NCBI GenBank assembly: GCA_024704765.1
Contig: JAKMXF010000031.1
Span: forward strand, 1 to 35,942
Length of the DNA stretch: 35,942 nt
From: Oopsacas minuta
Taxonomy: Eukaryota; Porifera; Hexactinellida; Lyssacinosida; Leucopsacidae
Direction of reading: 5' to 3'
The position numbers and the translations under genes were made by a program. Below, piece after piece: positions 1 through 9,521 of this stretch (position 1 is the first letter of the stretch; the number at the start of each line of letters is the position of its first letter). The notes beneath the pieces are model-generated. The model did not search any database. It saw only the letters and a program-made list of their open reading frames with translations, and was not told the origin of the DNA.

Positions 1-538
1 ATTCTGCAGTACTACATGGGACCAGTTGGATACAATTAAACAATGGTTTTATTGTGGGTGGCAAGAATGTACCGGAATTTTCATAATAGTCATTTATGCC
101 AGTGAAACGTAGTGCTAAAGTGCTAATAAAGACGATAATATCATAGTAAGTCAGTAAATATAGATAAATTAAGTCCATTAACTGATAAACTCGGGAGTCG
201 GGTGCTAGAATGAGGCCAAAGTTCTTCCAGATCATGTGACAAGAGCGCCCCCCTAGCGAAATAAGTGGGGGGGCAACGCCCCCCGAGCCCCCCCCAAAAC
301 ATCACTGCTTTTACTGTCATCAAAGTCTATTTCTATCGCCCTCCAATTTACTTTCCAACAATTTACAAATTTCATCGTTATTCTGTTGACATGGGGTTTT
401 GTATTATTACGAAAAACTGTATTATAGCTAAGCTATATTTAAGGAATCAAATACTACTAGACCTCTATTGTTGTACCTATACTATGATCTTGTTCAAAAT
501 TCTAAAACAGGTTCATAGTGATTACCTGTATATACAAT
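1..538. other. Gene-free repeat-like stretch with G/C homopolymer tracts
   Basis: I see no convincing gene. Positions 248-296 hold several runs of six or more C or G, so the minus strand carries closely spaced G-tracts able to form a G-quadruplex. The motif GCGAAATAAG followed by a G-run (258-274) recurs near 22349-22378, which points to a dispersed repeat. The open frames on both strands here are short and read through this repeat; I do not regard them as genes. Confidence 0.5.
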
Positions 539-1200
539 TTATATTGATCCATTAGCATTAGCGGGAGGCGAATTCAACACCTCATCAAATGAAGAACCTT
601 TGCCGGGGAATACATTCCAACTATTTCCAGTCTCTTTCATAAACACCCATATGTCAGTCTTAAATAGAAGCGCCGCTGTAAATAGTTCCAAATCTCCACC
701 CCATACTCCATTGCCTTTGATGTTTGTTTTATTTATATAATCTATTGTGTTCCTATAAGTATTTGGGTATTTGTTAGTAATAAATTTTCCACATTTTTCT
801 TTTAGCGAACTTGACATACTGTCTACAATGCATTAACGTATTATATGAGAATTATCTGGCGAACCTGACACGGAATATGCTAAGGGAGAAAATAAGCAGT
901 TCCCATCTCCAGGAATATACTGAGTTCTGCTAGGTATATAATAATTCAACGGCCTGTTCATTTGACTATTAATTTTATTTATTCCTAGACTTACCCTGAC
1001 ATTAAGTAACGTGTTACAAATATCTAACTTTCCTGTGTGGGAGATAGGATTATAACTTGGAAGATCATAATTTAAAGTACACAATTCTATTAGATCCAAA
1101 TCTGTTATAATTTCAACGTTATTAACTGAGAGGACAACATCTGGGCTCGTGTTTCTTACAGAATCTTTGTCAATATTCCTTTTTTTGTGTGGAATTACAA
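539..1200 (-). pseudogene. OTU-family cysteine protease reading frame with one in-frame stop, probably transposon-borne
   Basis: One minus-strand frame runs from about 1200 down to 539, broken only by a TAA at 833-835; the segments on either side are in the same frame. The middle part carries the OTU nucleophile signature GDGNCLFSPLAYSVSG (around 880-930), where D-G-N-C matches the catalytic Asp/Cys block of OTU deubiquitinases. After the stop, a hydrophobic strand and a W-containing segment fit the middle of the fold. The frame ends at 539 before any clear catalytic His block, so the C-terminus is missing or lost. Upstream, the frame opens with a Lys/Arg-rich stretch and has no obvious start codon. 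OTU domains occur both in host deubiquitinases and inside metazoan mobile elements. The transposase remnant immediately upstream on the same strand favours a mobile origin. Seen: the motif and the stop. Inferred: loss of function. Confidence 0.55.
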
Positions 1201-1280
1201 AATCAGAATTTTTCTCTTATTATTAGCTTTCCCTCCCGTTTTATTTACATTTATTGCTTCAAAAACTTTATCTACCCTAC

Positions 1281-2466
1281 TTAGATTAGGATTGATGTAA
1301 CTCTGTATTCTTCCAGTCTGGAAAAGCTAGCGAAGGATGCTTCACGCTTTGGAGAATCCTTAACAAAGTTCACTACGGCACGCAATAAATCTAAGGCCTT
1401 AACGGTGTGAGGTTCTTTACAAGCGTCTTGAACAATTAGATTTAGCACATGACCATTACAGTAGCTGAATACAGCCAATGGAAAGTCGTTCGATACCCTG
1501 GGAGCCAGTCCCTTTAAGCAGCCAATCATATTTGAGGCCCATCATATCCCTGTCCCCTGCGCTGGTCTAGAGACAGTCCCAGAGCATTTAGTGAATCACG
1601 TAACTGTTTATACATGTTTTGTCTAGTGGTACTTGGAGTCTCAATGAAACCTAGGAAGATTTCTGACACGGTTAAATCATCCTTCACGTATCTCAAACAC
1701 AAACTCATCTGTTCTACATTAGATATATCTGTAGTATCGTCTACCATAACTGCAAAGAGCCCTCCTGGAGAACATTTAATGGAGTATAGTAGGGCAGCCA
1801 TCACCCCCCTGTACAGCACCTTCAGTATTCCATTCTGAGACTCCGGGCTTGTCCAGTCATACTTTTTCTCTAATCAGGACTGCATACAGTGACTGCCACT
1901 ACGGGCAACTAGTCGTATGATTTGATAGAAGTTAGAACCTACCTTGGTATGTCCCCTGAAATGCTATTGTTCGTCTGGCCATGGTCTTAGAAGTATCGAA
2001 AATGACCTTCATTGCTTCCCTAGCGACGACTTTCTGTTGCTGCTTCTTCGAAAATAGTACTGCATCAATCCCCTACCTTTGTCCAATGAATATAGCATGC
2101 GCACTAACTGCCTCCTTATGCAATCACTAGCCTCGTGTGTAGCTAGCTTTTCTAGGGTCTTTTTCCAGTTTGAAAACCCTCCGATGTAAAGGTAGTTTTG
2201 GCGAACTTGGAGGCGAACCTCTTCCCTGATTCACTGAACCACTTGCAGTGCCTACAAAACACGTGATCTTTTTCTTTAATGTCTACGAGCCAGCTATATC
2301 TCTCCTCCCAGTAATTCTGATACGAGTAGTTCTTTTTCGGTATTGTAGGAAGGGAAACGTAGAGCGTGGTATCAGATGGACTGTCAGCCATAGGTTCTTC
2401 TGTACGTGCTCTTTTGGGCTCTCTTCGGACAAATTTATCCATAATTCTAATCAAAATGAAAGTCAA
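1281..2466 (-). mobile_element. Decayed hAT-superfamily transposase (TTF-type zinc finger plus RNase H-like core)
   Basis: Three minus-strand frames in order make one degraded transposase. The N-terminal part (2466-2152) has a basic start and a zinc-finger-like segment, YWEERYSWL then FCRHCKWF, of the TTF-type found before hAT transposase domains (ZMYM1-like, DUF4371 proteins). A frameshift near 2155 leads into a segment reading KTLEKLATHEASDCIRRQL (about 2150-2090). The catalytic core follows at 1819-1526 with FAVMVDDTTDISNVEQMSL, the region holding the first catalytic Asp. A second frameshift near 1527 connects to CLKGLAPRV and YCNGHVLNLIVQDACK (1529-1281), the block around the second Asp. 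The C-terminal hAT dimerisation domain is not found. At least two frameshifts and the truncation mean it is dead. Neither terminal inverted repeats nor a target duplication were found. Confidence 0.8.
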
Positions 2467-2649
2467 ATGAGAGATTAGTTTATATTCAATTGAGAATATA
2501 ATGCGGCTACCATTAATTTACTTGGTGGATCCAGCCTCTTGTTCTGGGAGGCTAGATCGCCCTCTAGTAAAGTGGGGGGGGGCCCCTACTTTGGCTAATT
2601 CTACGCTTATGGCTATATCCACAGAATATTCAACATATTCTCGTCGTGT

Positions 2650-2703
2650 GCCACTTGTGTCACAAGTGGCAGAATGTTCCAATACTTTTGGCCAGGCAGC
2701 GTA
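2650..2703 (+). mobile_element. Solo right end of a Tc1/mariner-like MITE
   Basis: The segment GTTCCAATACTTTTGGCCAG followed by GCAGCGTA closely matches the right end of the complete 250-bp MITE at 16429-16678, and the upstream GTGCCAC/TGTC block is also shared. Positions 2650-2670 are a perfect palindrome, GCCACTTGTG, T, CACAAGTGGC. No left terminal repeat was found upstream, so this copy is 5' truncated or rearranged. Confidence 0.65.
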
Positions 2704-3885
2704 TAGTCAAAGTTACCAGTCGACCGGTCGGTCGGGTCGGGTCATGAAAAAGCTGACCAGATCCATCTCTGCCCTATACATATAACTTTCTAAAGTAATT
2801 GATATACTCTACTTATAACCAAATAAGAACGACTACCAAGCACTACCTTATGAATAGAGTTAAGGGCCAGATTAGCACTATATGTGCTAATCTGGCGCCT
2901 AAACAATCCATGAGATAGTGATCAATATCGGTGAGCTTATATAACTTTCCCTGAGAGATTATTCCTATATCTTAAGAGATAGCATTTAAGCTAGATGTGT
3001 GTGTGTAGGTGGGTGTAGAACGGTCTGGTCCTATAATTATACAATCACAATGAAACACATTCTAAGTGATTATATTTTCTAATTAGAGGAATATAGAAAT
3101 ATTGAATACAGCTGTTTATTATAATCAGAAATATAACTATACAAAGATATTGTTGCTCAGCCTAAAGAAACAGAATGTTGACCCATCCACCCTATCTGAC
3201 CCATGGGTCAATGACTCATTTGCAGCTCTGAGCCAATTTGACACGATTAACCGGTGGCTCTATTAAGCTGAGTCTCCTGTAGTTCATAAATATACACTGA
3301 TAATCTTATACAAAATTTCTGACGTTTTAAGCAGTCAGAGCTACAAACTCCATGAATAGATTTACTATCATGTTGTCCAGACACAAGTAGAGGTATTTGA
3401 CTATATTTCATTGAGTAAGCCTCTTAAGTACAAGAACTTCTGCCTTCAGCAATTCGTATTGCAAAATAGAGATATTACATACAACAATTACTTATTGGTT
3501 ATTGAAAATATTATGATTAATCATATTTTAACACCTTTGATAAATTGAAATATTTCGAAACTTGTTATCAACTGACATTCTGACTTAAGAAAATATGTAA
3601 ACTCAAAATTTTGATACTTTTCACGCACATATTCCAAGGAAGAATATACAAGAAACTATTAGAATCACAAATTGAAACTGATAGCTAATATAGCATAGCA
3701 ACTAATTCTATACAAAGACTGTGGGTAAGCTATAACTGGAACTAATTTACATATTGAAAGCTATCTTACCCAACACATCCGTAATTCTGTGAGACAATAG
3801 TCTCGTGGTAGAGTTCAAGGAAATGTGATTAGTTATAACTTTCTATTTCACCACTTGACACCTGAATAATTAACCTACAAACTTG
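2704..3885. other. Intergenic region before the NHL gene
   Basis: I find no open frame with coding character on either strand. The stretch contains GGTCGGTCGGGTCGGGTC-type short repeats at about 2723-2743, one strong hairpin (2866-2896, listed separately), a TG-rich run near 2997-3014, and the palindrome ATGATTAATCAT near 3513-3524 that recurs at 8185 and 30200. The last 50 bp form the core promoter of the downstream gene. Confidence 0.5.
2866..2896. repeat. Perfect 13-bp stem hairpin
   Basis: GCCAGATTAGCAC and its exact complement GTGCTAATCTGGC are separated by a 5-nt TATAT loop. It is likely the core of a small foldback element; no gene is adjacent. Confidence 0.8.
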
Positions 3886-3893
3886 TATAAATA
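3886..3893 (+). promoter_or_regulatory. TATA box of the NHL-repeat gene
   Basis: TATAAATA lies 50 nt upstream of the ATG at 3936. That leaves room for a start site about 30 nt downstream of the box and a 5' leader of about 20 nt. The cathepsin gene has a TATA-like box at almost the same distance (49 nt). Confidence 0.6.
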
Positions 3894-3935
3894 CAGTCTG
3901 TAAATGAGAATAATCATAAACAGAACAACAAACAA

Positions 3936-5102
3936 ATGGCAACCAAATACCCAGATGAAATTCCTACTAACCATTTCGAAATAGCGGGACAACTGATCCA
4001 TTCCACTTTCGAGAAGATCATTAGAATTGTAACAGAGAGGAGAGATCAGTTGCTTGAGCAGCTGTTCGATATCAAGCAGGACTATCTGAACAAGGAGAAC
4101 ACAAGAAAGAAACTATTAGCAGACCTGGAGAAGCTAATCCAACAATTAATGGAAACTAGCATTCAAAAGAACCAAGTAGTAAAGTTACAAGAAGAACAGA
4201 TGAGGCAAACAAGAGCTGAAATACACAAAAACGAAAATGAAACACCTATCCCAATCCCTTCTCTCAATACAGAGGGTCTTGACTCTCTCATAGAACAGAT
4301 GGGGAAGTTGGGATCTATTCAGGATATAGCTGTACCCTACAGAAACAAGACCGAGCCCATCAGAAAGATTGGGGGTAAGGGCAGTAAGAAAGGAGAGCTG
4401 TATTCCCCAGTTGGACTAGCTCTAGATGGAGATAAGATCTATATAGCAGATGCTAACAATAATATAATACAGATTTTCTCTACAGAGGGTAAGTTCATTC
4501 ATGAATTTGGTAAGGGGCAGCTATATTCTCCATACGGTATAGCATTACATAAGGAATGGGTGTTTATAAGTGATGGGGTACTTGATGCTGTATATAAATT
4601 CTCAAAAACATATTACAAATTAGTTAAGAGTGCTAAGGAAGGTGTTAGTGTCCCTCTTGGTCTAACAACTGACACAAATGGAGAAGTGTTAGTTGCAGAT
4701 TATAATAATAATAGAATTGCAGTATTCAGCTCTAATTTAGAATTTATTAGACAAATAGGAAAATACAAACTCAGATACCCGAGTGACGTCAAAATAAATA
4801 ATAATAAGATATTTGTAGCAGACAATAATAAGATTAATAATATACACATATTCTCTAAATCAGGTGATTTGTGGAAAAGTTTCATAAAATTAGAAAATGG
4901 AGAAGGAAGTATTTTTCTGTGTTTTGATTTGTATAATAATATTATAATTAGCAATAATAAGGGAAATTCAATTAATATATTTACTAAAGATGGACAGCTG
5001 ATACACAAAATTAAATGTAATAATCCTACAGGAATAGTTGTTAATGATAACTTTGATATTATTTGTGCTCGTGATAGTGATAATGTAATAAATATATATT
5101 AA
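3936..5102 (+). CDS. Coiled-coil / NHL-repeat protein (TRIM-NHL-like without RING)
   Basis: A single-exon 388-residue frame. Residues about 25-105 are a long charged helix rich in E, K, Q and L with heptad spacing, consistent with a coiled coil. Residues about 140-388 form a beta-propeller of five to six NHL-type repeats. Typical repeat cores are SPVGLALDGDKIYIADANNN, SPYGIALHKEWVFISDG, VPLGLTTDTNGEVLVADYNN and YPSDVKINNNKIFVADNN, each followed by an I-x-hydrophobic-F strand. TRIM-NHL proteins use such propellers for RNA or protein binding; this one has no RING or B-box at its N-terminus, so ligase activity is not supported. The start is set by the first ATG, after a TATA box. The 3' half is unusually rich in AAT and ATA codons and in Asn compared with the 5' half. 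Related NHL proteins are greatly expanded in some sponges (established knowledge). Its specific function is unknown. Confidence 0.9.
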   Translation: MATKYPDEIPTNHFEIAGQLIHSTFEKIIRIVTERRDQLLEQLFDIKQDYLNKENTRKKLLADLEKLIQQLMETSIQKNQVVKLQEEQMRQTRAEIHKNENETPIPIPSLNTEGLDSLIEQMGKLGSIQDIAVPYRNKTEPIRKIGGKGSKKGELYSPVGLALDGDKIYIADANNNIIQIFSTEGKFIHEFGKGQLYSPYGIALHKEWVFISDGVLDAVYKFSKTYYKLVKSAKEGVSVPLGLTTDTNGEVLVADYNNNRIAVFSSNLEFIRQIGKYKLRYPSDVKINNNKIFVADNNKINNIHIFSKSGDLWKSFIKLENGEGSIFLCFDLYNNIIISNNKGNSINIFTKDGQLIHKIKCNNPTGIVVNDNFDIICARDSDNVINIY

Positions 5103-5133
5103 TAGTATTGTTGTGTTTACATATTTGTTTGTA

Positions 5134-5139
5134 ATTAAA
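5134..5139 (+). terminator. Candidate polyadenylation signal of the NHL gene
   Basis: ATTAAA, the commonest variant signal, lies 32 nt after the stop codon. A T-rich/GT stretch precedes it. This would give a very short 3' UTR. Confidence 0.4.
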
Positions 5140-5481
5140 TTGTCATATATCACTCTTTATATATTCATAATTCCGGTGTAACTCCAGACTTGTGGAAAAG
5201 GAGTTTAGGATATGTTCCCGTTCCTCCCCTGATTCCCTTCCATTTCCTACTCATATTTCCAATCTAAGAATACTTTTTCACCAAAATTACAAATTGACTC
5301 TTTAATCAGGTCTACTTCTCATAAGAAGAAACAACTAATTTTAGGACATTCTATGGAATATACATTATGAGATCCTGTGTATCTCAGGTTTGTAACAGCT
5401 GTGGATTATCATATATAAGTACAGTCAACTCCTGCTCGGATACATAGAAATACTTATACCGAATTATGGAATATCATCAAT

Positions 5482-5519
5482 GGAATACCGACAATTCGCA
5501 CCTAATTTGATTGGTCAAT
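5482..5519 (+). repeat. Left member of an inverted repeat pair (partner 7906-7956)
   Basis: It contains ATACCGACAATTCGCACC and TTTGATTGGTCAAT. Both blocks occur in reverse complement at 7906-7956, where a short extra stretch separates them. They may be two copies of one element in opposite orientation or the ends of a larger 2.5-kb element. Confidence 0.65.
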
Positions 5520-5926
5520 TGATTTGACAATTCTTTCATTTTCTATTATAGGAAAATAATGAATTGTTAACAAGTAATAACTCTGACGTAACTAACTGCT
5601 ATTGTAAACTACTAGCACCTGGGAGTCGCTTCTATTTCATTAGAAGTTGACTTCATTATAGCCGAATGAAATAATATAATTGCAGTTGGATGTTATATTG
5701 ATTTACTTCTTTTTAGGTGGAATTTTGTTATATGACTAATATCCGATTTGTTTACGAGAGTCCACGGCATTAGTAACTCAGCCACCACCAAAAGTTCACC
5801 GGGCGCCCGAACATAGAGTTTAGAGGGCAATTGGTTACAAATCAAATCGATGTCATAATCCAAGGGTTTCCCATGGCTCTATTGTAGGCTAACAACGCAT
5901 CCTAACCCCAGATCCCTTCCTAGAAC

Positions 5927-5960
5927 CAGGGCCGGATTAAGGCATAGGGCTCCATACTTC
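5927..5960 (+). mobile_element. Left terminus of a hAT-type MITE
   Basis: CAGGGCCGGATTAAGGCATA is a typical hAT terminal sequence. No matching right end with an 8-bp duplication was found nearby. The related right end at 8605 has different flanks. Confidence 0.5.
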
Positions 5961-6683
5961 GAGGGGTAAATTTGTCTATATGAATGGATTAAATCAATCC
6001 AGTATTTTGAATTTCCCTGTCAGAACATGCAATATATATATTACATGGTTTTCATCCCGAATTTCTTCGAAAACCTGAATGGCAGATGATGGTTTTGTTG
6101 AGGTAATTTGTAATATATTGTTTAAACCTTTGGTTATCTCATCACTTTCTCTCTGGGTATATCTTATATATTCAAACTCTATCATTTTTTGCTTGTCCGA
6201 ATTGATAGAGGAACTGGTTTGAGATACAGACTTGAAATTTGATACGGGGGATGGGGAATGACGTTTCTAGAAACATGTTTGAATATCTAATGAAAGTATT
6301 CACACCTTCTCACATAGTTCATATTTATTTGTTATTATGTAGATATCTAGGTGTTGATAATACAAAAATTCAAAAGGTTTTCAAATTATACTTCTAAAGG
6401 CTGTAATGGGATAATCGAGTATGCTAAATATGATTTTAGGATCATGGGATCAAATTTGTTTTGTTATTTATGTACACAAAGTAAACTAATTTCAAATATT
6501 TTGTATACTTTTAACGGCTACAGAGGTAATCGAGTGTTCGAATGTGATGTGAATAGTGTATCGTGAATATTCAACTTAGACCACCCCGTTAGTGCCAGGA
6601 AATTAACGCTTTTAGGTTTCTAATCGATAACAAGTCAGATCAATCAAGTAAAGTTATAAATAAACTATATTGAATGTCTAATA

Positions 6684-6990
6684 TCGTGGAACCTGCATAA
6701 TCCGACACCTCTGTAATCCGGAATGTCGCTAAACCATCATTATTTATTTTCACGGATAGTTTTTGTATAGAAAACAACCTCAATAACCCGGAACCTCGCT
6801 ACTCCGTAATCCAACAATTTAATGATGATCAAGTACTATAAATTCAACCTCTATAAACCGACGATTTTGCGATTTAGCTTTCATTTATCTGAGGTGTACA
6901 TATTTCAACAAATGTAGGATTATGGAGGGTACTCGATAATCCGACATTTTCTTCGTTCTTAACAAGTGTCGGATTATGCAGGTACCACTG
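6684..6990. mobile_element. Pogo/Tigger-like MITE with TA target duplication
   Basis: Terminal inverted repeats of about 27 bp share ACCTGCATAATCCGACAC. The right end finishes CCACTG followed by TA, and the left begins TCGTGG preceded by TA, so the 307-bp body is flanked by TA on both sides. Internal degenerate motifs (AATCCGGAA, AACCCGGAACCTCGCTACTCCG, AAACCGACG) repeat the terminal theme. This is a hallmark of non-autonomous pogo/Tigger relatives of the Tc1/mariner superfamily. There is no coding sequence inside. Confidence 0.75.
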
Positions 6991-7075
6991 TATGTCTACA
7001 AAGTAATGGAATAAAATTATGATAAATTATAATAATATCTCTAAAGAATATGAGAAGAGAGTGAGAAGATCAAGA

Positions 7076-7130
7076 GAGGTGCAGCTACCGCATCATAACC
7101 ACTGTTCTTCTTATATGGTAGCTGCACCTC
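7076..7130. repeat. Inverted repeat, 14-bp arms
   Basis: GAGGTGCAGCTACC (7076-7089) pairs perfectly with GGTAGCTGCACCTC (7117-7130) across a 27-nt loop. It sits directly upstream of a GGAGT tandem run (about 7147-7167) and the FLYWCH foldback. Confidence 0.75.
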
Positions 7131-7181
7131 AATAGAAAGGATAGAGGAGTGGAGTGGAGTGGAGTGAGGAGAGAAAGGAGG

Positions 7182-7542
7182 TGTGACGCATTGGTTATGT
7201 GAGCAAAGAGGAGTTTGCAAAGCTAGAGTTCACACCAAAGGGATGGTGATAGTCAAGCGCACGAATGAGCACTCCTGTGCTTTCCTCTTCATGCCTGCCT
7301 TCGCTTCACAACAGCCCGCTGCCTGCTCGTCAGGACCATGGGAGTGCTCATTCGTGCGCTTGACTATCACCATCCCTTAGGGTATGAACTCTAGCTTTGC
7401 AAACTCCTCTTTGCTCACACAACCAATGCGTCACATCTCCAACTCTCCTCTGTACTCCAAATAAATATCCACACTCGTAGAGCTTGTTTCCTCTTCTTTG
7501 TGACTTGATCAGCCTCGTTGGCTGATCAAGAGGTTCCGCCAT
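7182..7542 (-). pseudogene. FLYWCH zinc-finger fragment folded into an inverted duplication
   Basis: The minus strand (7542-7348) reads IKSQRRGNKLYECGYLFGVQ then DVTHWLCEQRGVCKARVHT, a good match to the FLYWCH zinc-finger pattern (aromatic-Cys blocks, C-x-A-R-V-H-T). The second half of that domain is present again on the plus strand at 7183-7275, reading THWLCEQRGVCKARVHT and continuing correctly into MVIVKRTNEHSC, the His end of the finger. The arms (7182-7275 and 7341-7435) are about 94 bp and nearly identical, around a 65-bp spacer. The minus copy has a one-base insertion just after the RVHT codons and stops soon after. FLYWCH fingers commonly accompany MULE transposons, and another MULE-type remnant lies at 22640-23121. 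It is a dead fragment, not a host gene. Confidence 0.65.
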
Positions 7543-8184
7543 TAAGGATTGTCAAATTTCAAATACACAATGTTATAAGTAATATTGAGAAAACGAATCT
7601 GAGTTTGAACTAGATCATTTTCTATTTATGTCCGAGGATTGCAAATATCACAGGTGATCACATCCAGTTTACTACATTCCTCTTTACCAAATATAGCCCT
7701 AAGAGTATTTACATCGTGTGTGCTTACTTACTTTAGCAATCTTTTGAATTCATATCGTTAGTGGATCCCATTGGAATGGATGTAATCTAAAATTAGGATT
7801 ATCTATCCAATTTAAAGACTTGTCCGTTTGCAGAAATAATTATTAGAAAATCGATTAATTATGTGTCCTTAGAATAAAATTATTACTTAATTAATATCAT
7901 ATCAAATTGACCAATCAAATATGGTCCGAATTGTCCGGTGCGAATTGTCGGTATCCGAATACGCTATTAGGGTGGGTAGATATCCTAAAAGCCATCCATT
8001 CCATTTGTTAAATAACTAAAATCACCGCCTGTCCCGACAAATAACATTTAGTGAATTATTGGAATTATATTATCCTACAAAAATCCATTTTAGCAAGGAA
8101 AGACAAAATTGAGTTTTACTAATCTTTTAGACAATTAATTATGTTAAAATTGAATTAAATGTTCACCAAAAGGTGTGAAAATAA

Positions 8185-8204
8185 GATTAATCATATGATT
8201 AATC
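8185..8204. repeat. Perfect 20-bp palindrome
   Basis: GATTAATCATATGATTAATC is fully self-complementary. Shorter versions (ATGATTAATCAT) occur near 3513 and 30207, so it marks the end or centre of a dispersed element. Confidence 0.75.
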
Positions 8205-8378
8205 AGTGTATATATATTTAATAGAATGTATTAACCAATAGTATTACAGTCTCCATCAATACAAATATTTGGAAATGCTAGAATATCCCAGAATAAAACC
8301 ACAGAAAATATTGGAATCATAGAATAATCTAGAATATTGAATACAGATTCCAAATTCTACTAAAATCACATATATTTA

Positions 8379-8408
8379 AAAGTGAGTAGTGCATGCGCTA
8401 CTCACTTT
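8379..8408. repeat. Near-perfect palindrome, 11-bp arms
   Basis: AAAGTGAGTAG and CTACTCACTTT flank an 8-nt centre, TGCATGCG. No gene is associated. Confidence 0.75.
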
Positions 8409-8539
8409 GAAATAACTCTAAAATCAATGTATGGTGTTCAGGAGTATGTTATTGTTAGGGAGTTCAACTTCTTAAGTTCGAATTGCAAATATATTTCGAA
8501 TTTAGAAATTTTAGTCTCTAAGAACGACCCAATTCATAA

Positions 8540-8605
8540 GTGGCCCGTCCACCTGGTGGGCCCGAAGGCTATAGCCTACTTTGCCTAATGGTAAATCCGG
8601 CACTG
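8540..8605 (-). mobile_element. Right terminus of a hAT-type MITE
   Basis: Read on the minus strand from 8605 it begins CAGTGCCGGATTTACCATTA, followed by GGCAAAGTAGGC and a GGGCCCACC block, the usual subterminal layout of a hAT family. The left end and target duplication were not located. Confidence 0.5.
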
Positions 8606-9521
8606 GGTTCAGTCAGATCAATATTAGTCATTTCACACCTTAGGAAAATATTTAGAATTGTTATACACCAAAAATGAAATACAGTAGACTCCACCGGTTA
8701 ATCCGGTCAAAATGGCATGACACTGTTCAAGACTATAGAATAATGCTAGAGCAATACTGAGTAAATAGGAAATAGAAATAACAAACAATTAGACAAACAT
8801 TCTAATAGTAATACTGCTCTTACTTATAGCTAACGTAAGCCTAGTAACAGACATTACTAAAGACACCTTGTGAGGTATACTAATTAGCTCATAACAGTAC
8901 CGTGTTCGTGTATGACTTTATGTCAATTTACTTATCCTAATACATCATACATCCTTAGTAATTACTGATATACTGAAGATAACGGTTATAACACGAAGAT
9001 AACACGAAAAGAACAGTGTTAGGTTATTATGGGAGCTAAATCGTATCAGTATTCCTCAATTTCCTTAACAAAACTAGCTTAAATAATAATAATCTTGAAT
9101 ATATCTCAGATATAAAGTTTCATTGACAACTATGTGAATTTTAGGCACATAGTGCGGGGTATATCCCGTCGCATAGCAACCAAAAGCATTAAGAATATTT
9201 CATAATTAAGTCAACCAGTAGGACTGTTTGCGTGTCAGAATTGCTGTCTGTATTACTGGTACCATGGATATTCATAATTCAAGTCAGAATTAGTTCACCG
9301 ACAAAACTTACTCAATAGCGTAATACAATTAACCACTACTCACACCACCTCAAACTAACACATGTCTATATAACTGCTAGCAAGTTAAGCATCATATTTA
9401 AACACATAGTAGCATAAATATAAAAAGGAAATAATCTGTGTTGTAAATAATGGAAATAATAAATATACTAATGTTCAGGTAAACAAGTTCTGAGTAAAGA
9501 GTAAACAAAATACAAATACAG

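Larger units (their letters stand above)
5140..6683. other. Intergenic region with transposon termini, no gene
   Basis: No credible coding sequence. A TA plus CAGTCAACTCC terminus begins at 5420, like pogo/Tigger-type ends elsewhere in the window. A repeat at 5482-5519 returns in inverted form at 7906-7956. A hAT-like end CAGGGCCGGATTAAGGC starts at 5927. The 63-codon minus frame at 5994-6185 matches nothing I recognise. Confidence 0.5.
7543..9521. other. Intergenic region with palindromes and transposon ends, no gene
   Basis: I see no coding frame with family similarity. It holds the inverted copy of the 5482 repeat at 7906-7956, two palindromes (8185-8204, 8379-8408), a hAT right end (8540-8605), and a pogo-like terminus TACAGTAGACTCC then CCGGTTAATCCGG at about 8682. 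A stretch near 8210-8266 is repeated at about 11717-11772. Confidence 0.5.

Noticed and set aside
265-555. 96-codon plus-strand frame as a gene
   Set aside because: It reads through the C/G-tract repeat and AT-rich DNA and has no domain-like content.
5994-6185. 63-codon minus-strand frame
   Set aside because: Composition is plausible but nothing is recognisable, and it sits within repeat-derived DNA. Not enough to call a gene.
5927-8605. A single 2.7-kb hAT element between the two hAT-like ends
   Set aside because: The 8-bp flanks (CCTAGAAC and GGTTCAGT) do not match and the ends differ beyond the first bases, so they belong to separate elements.
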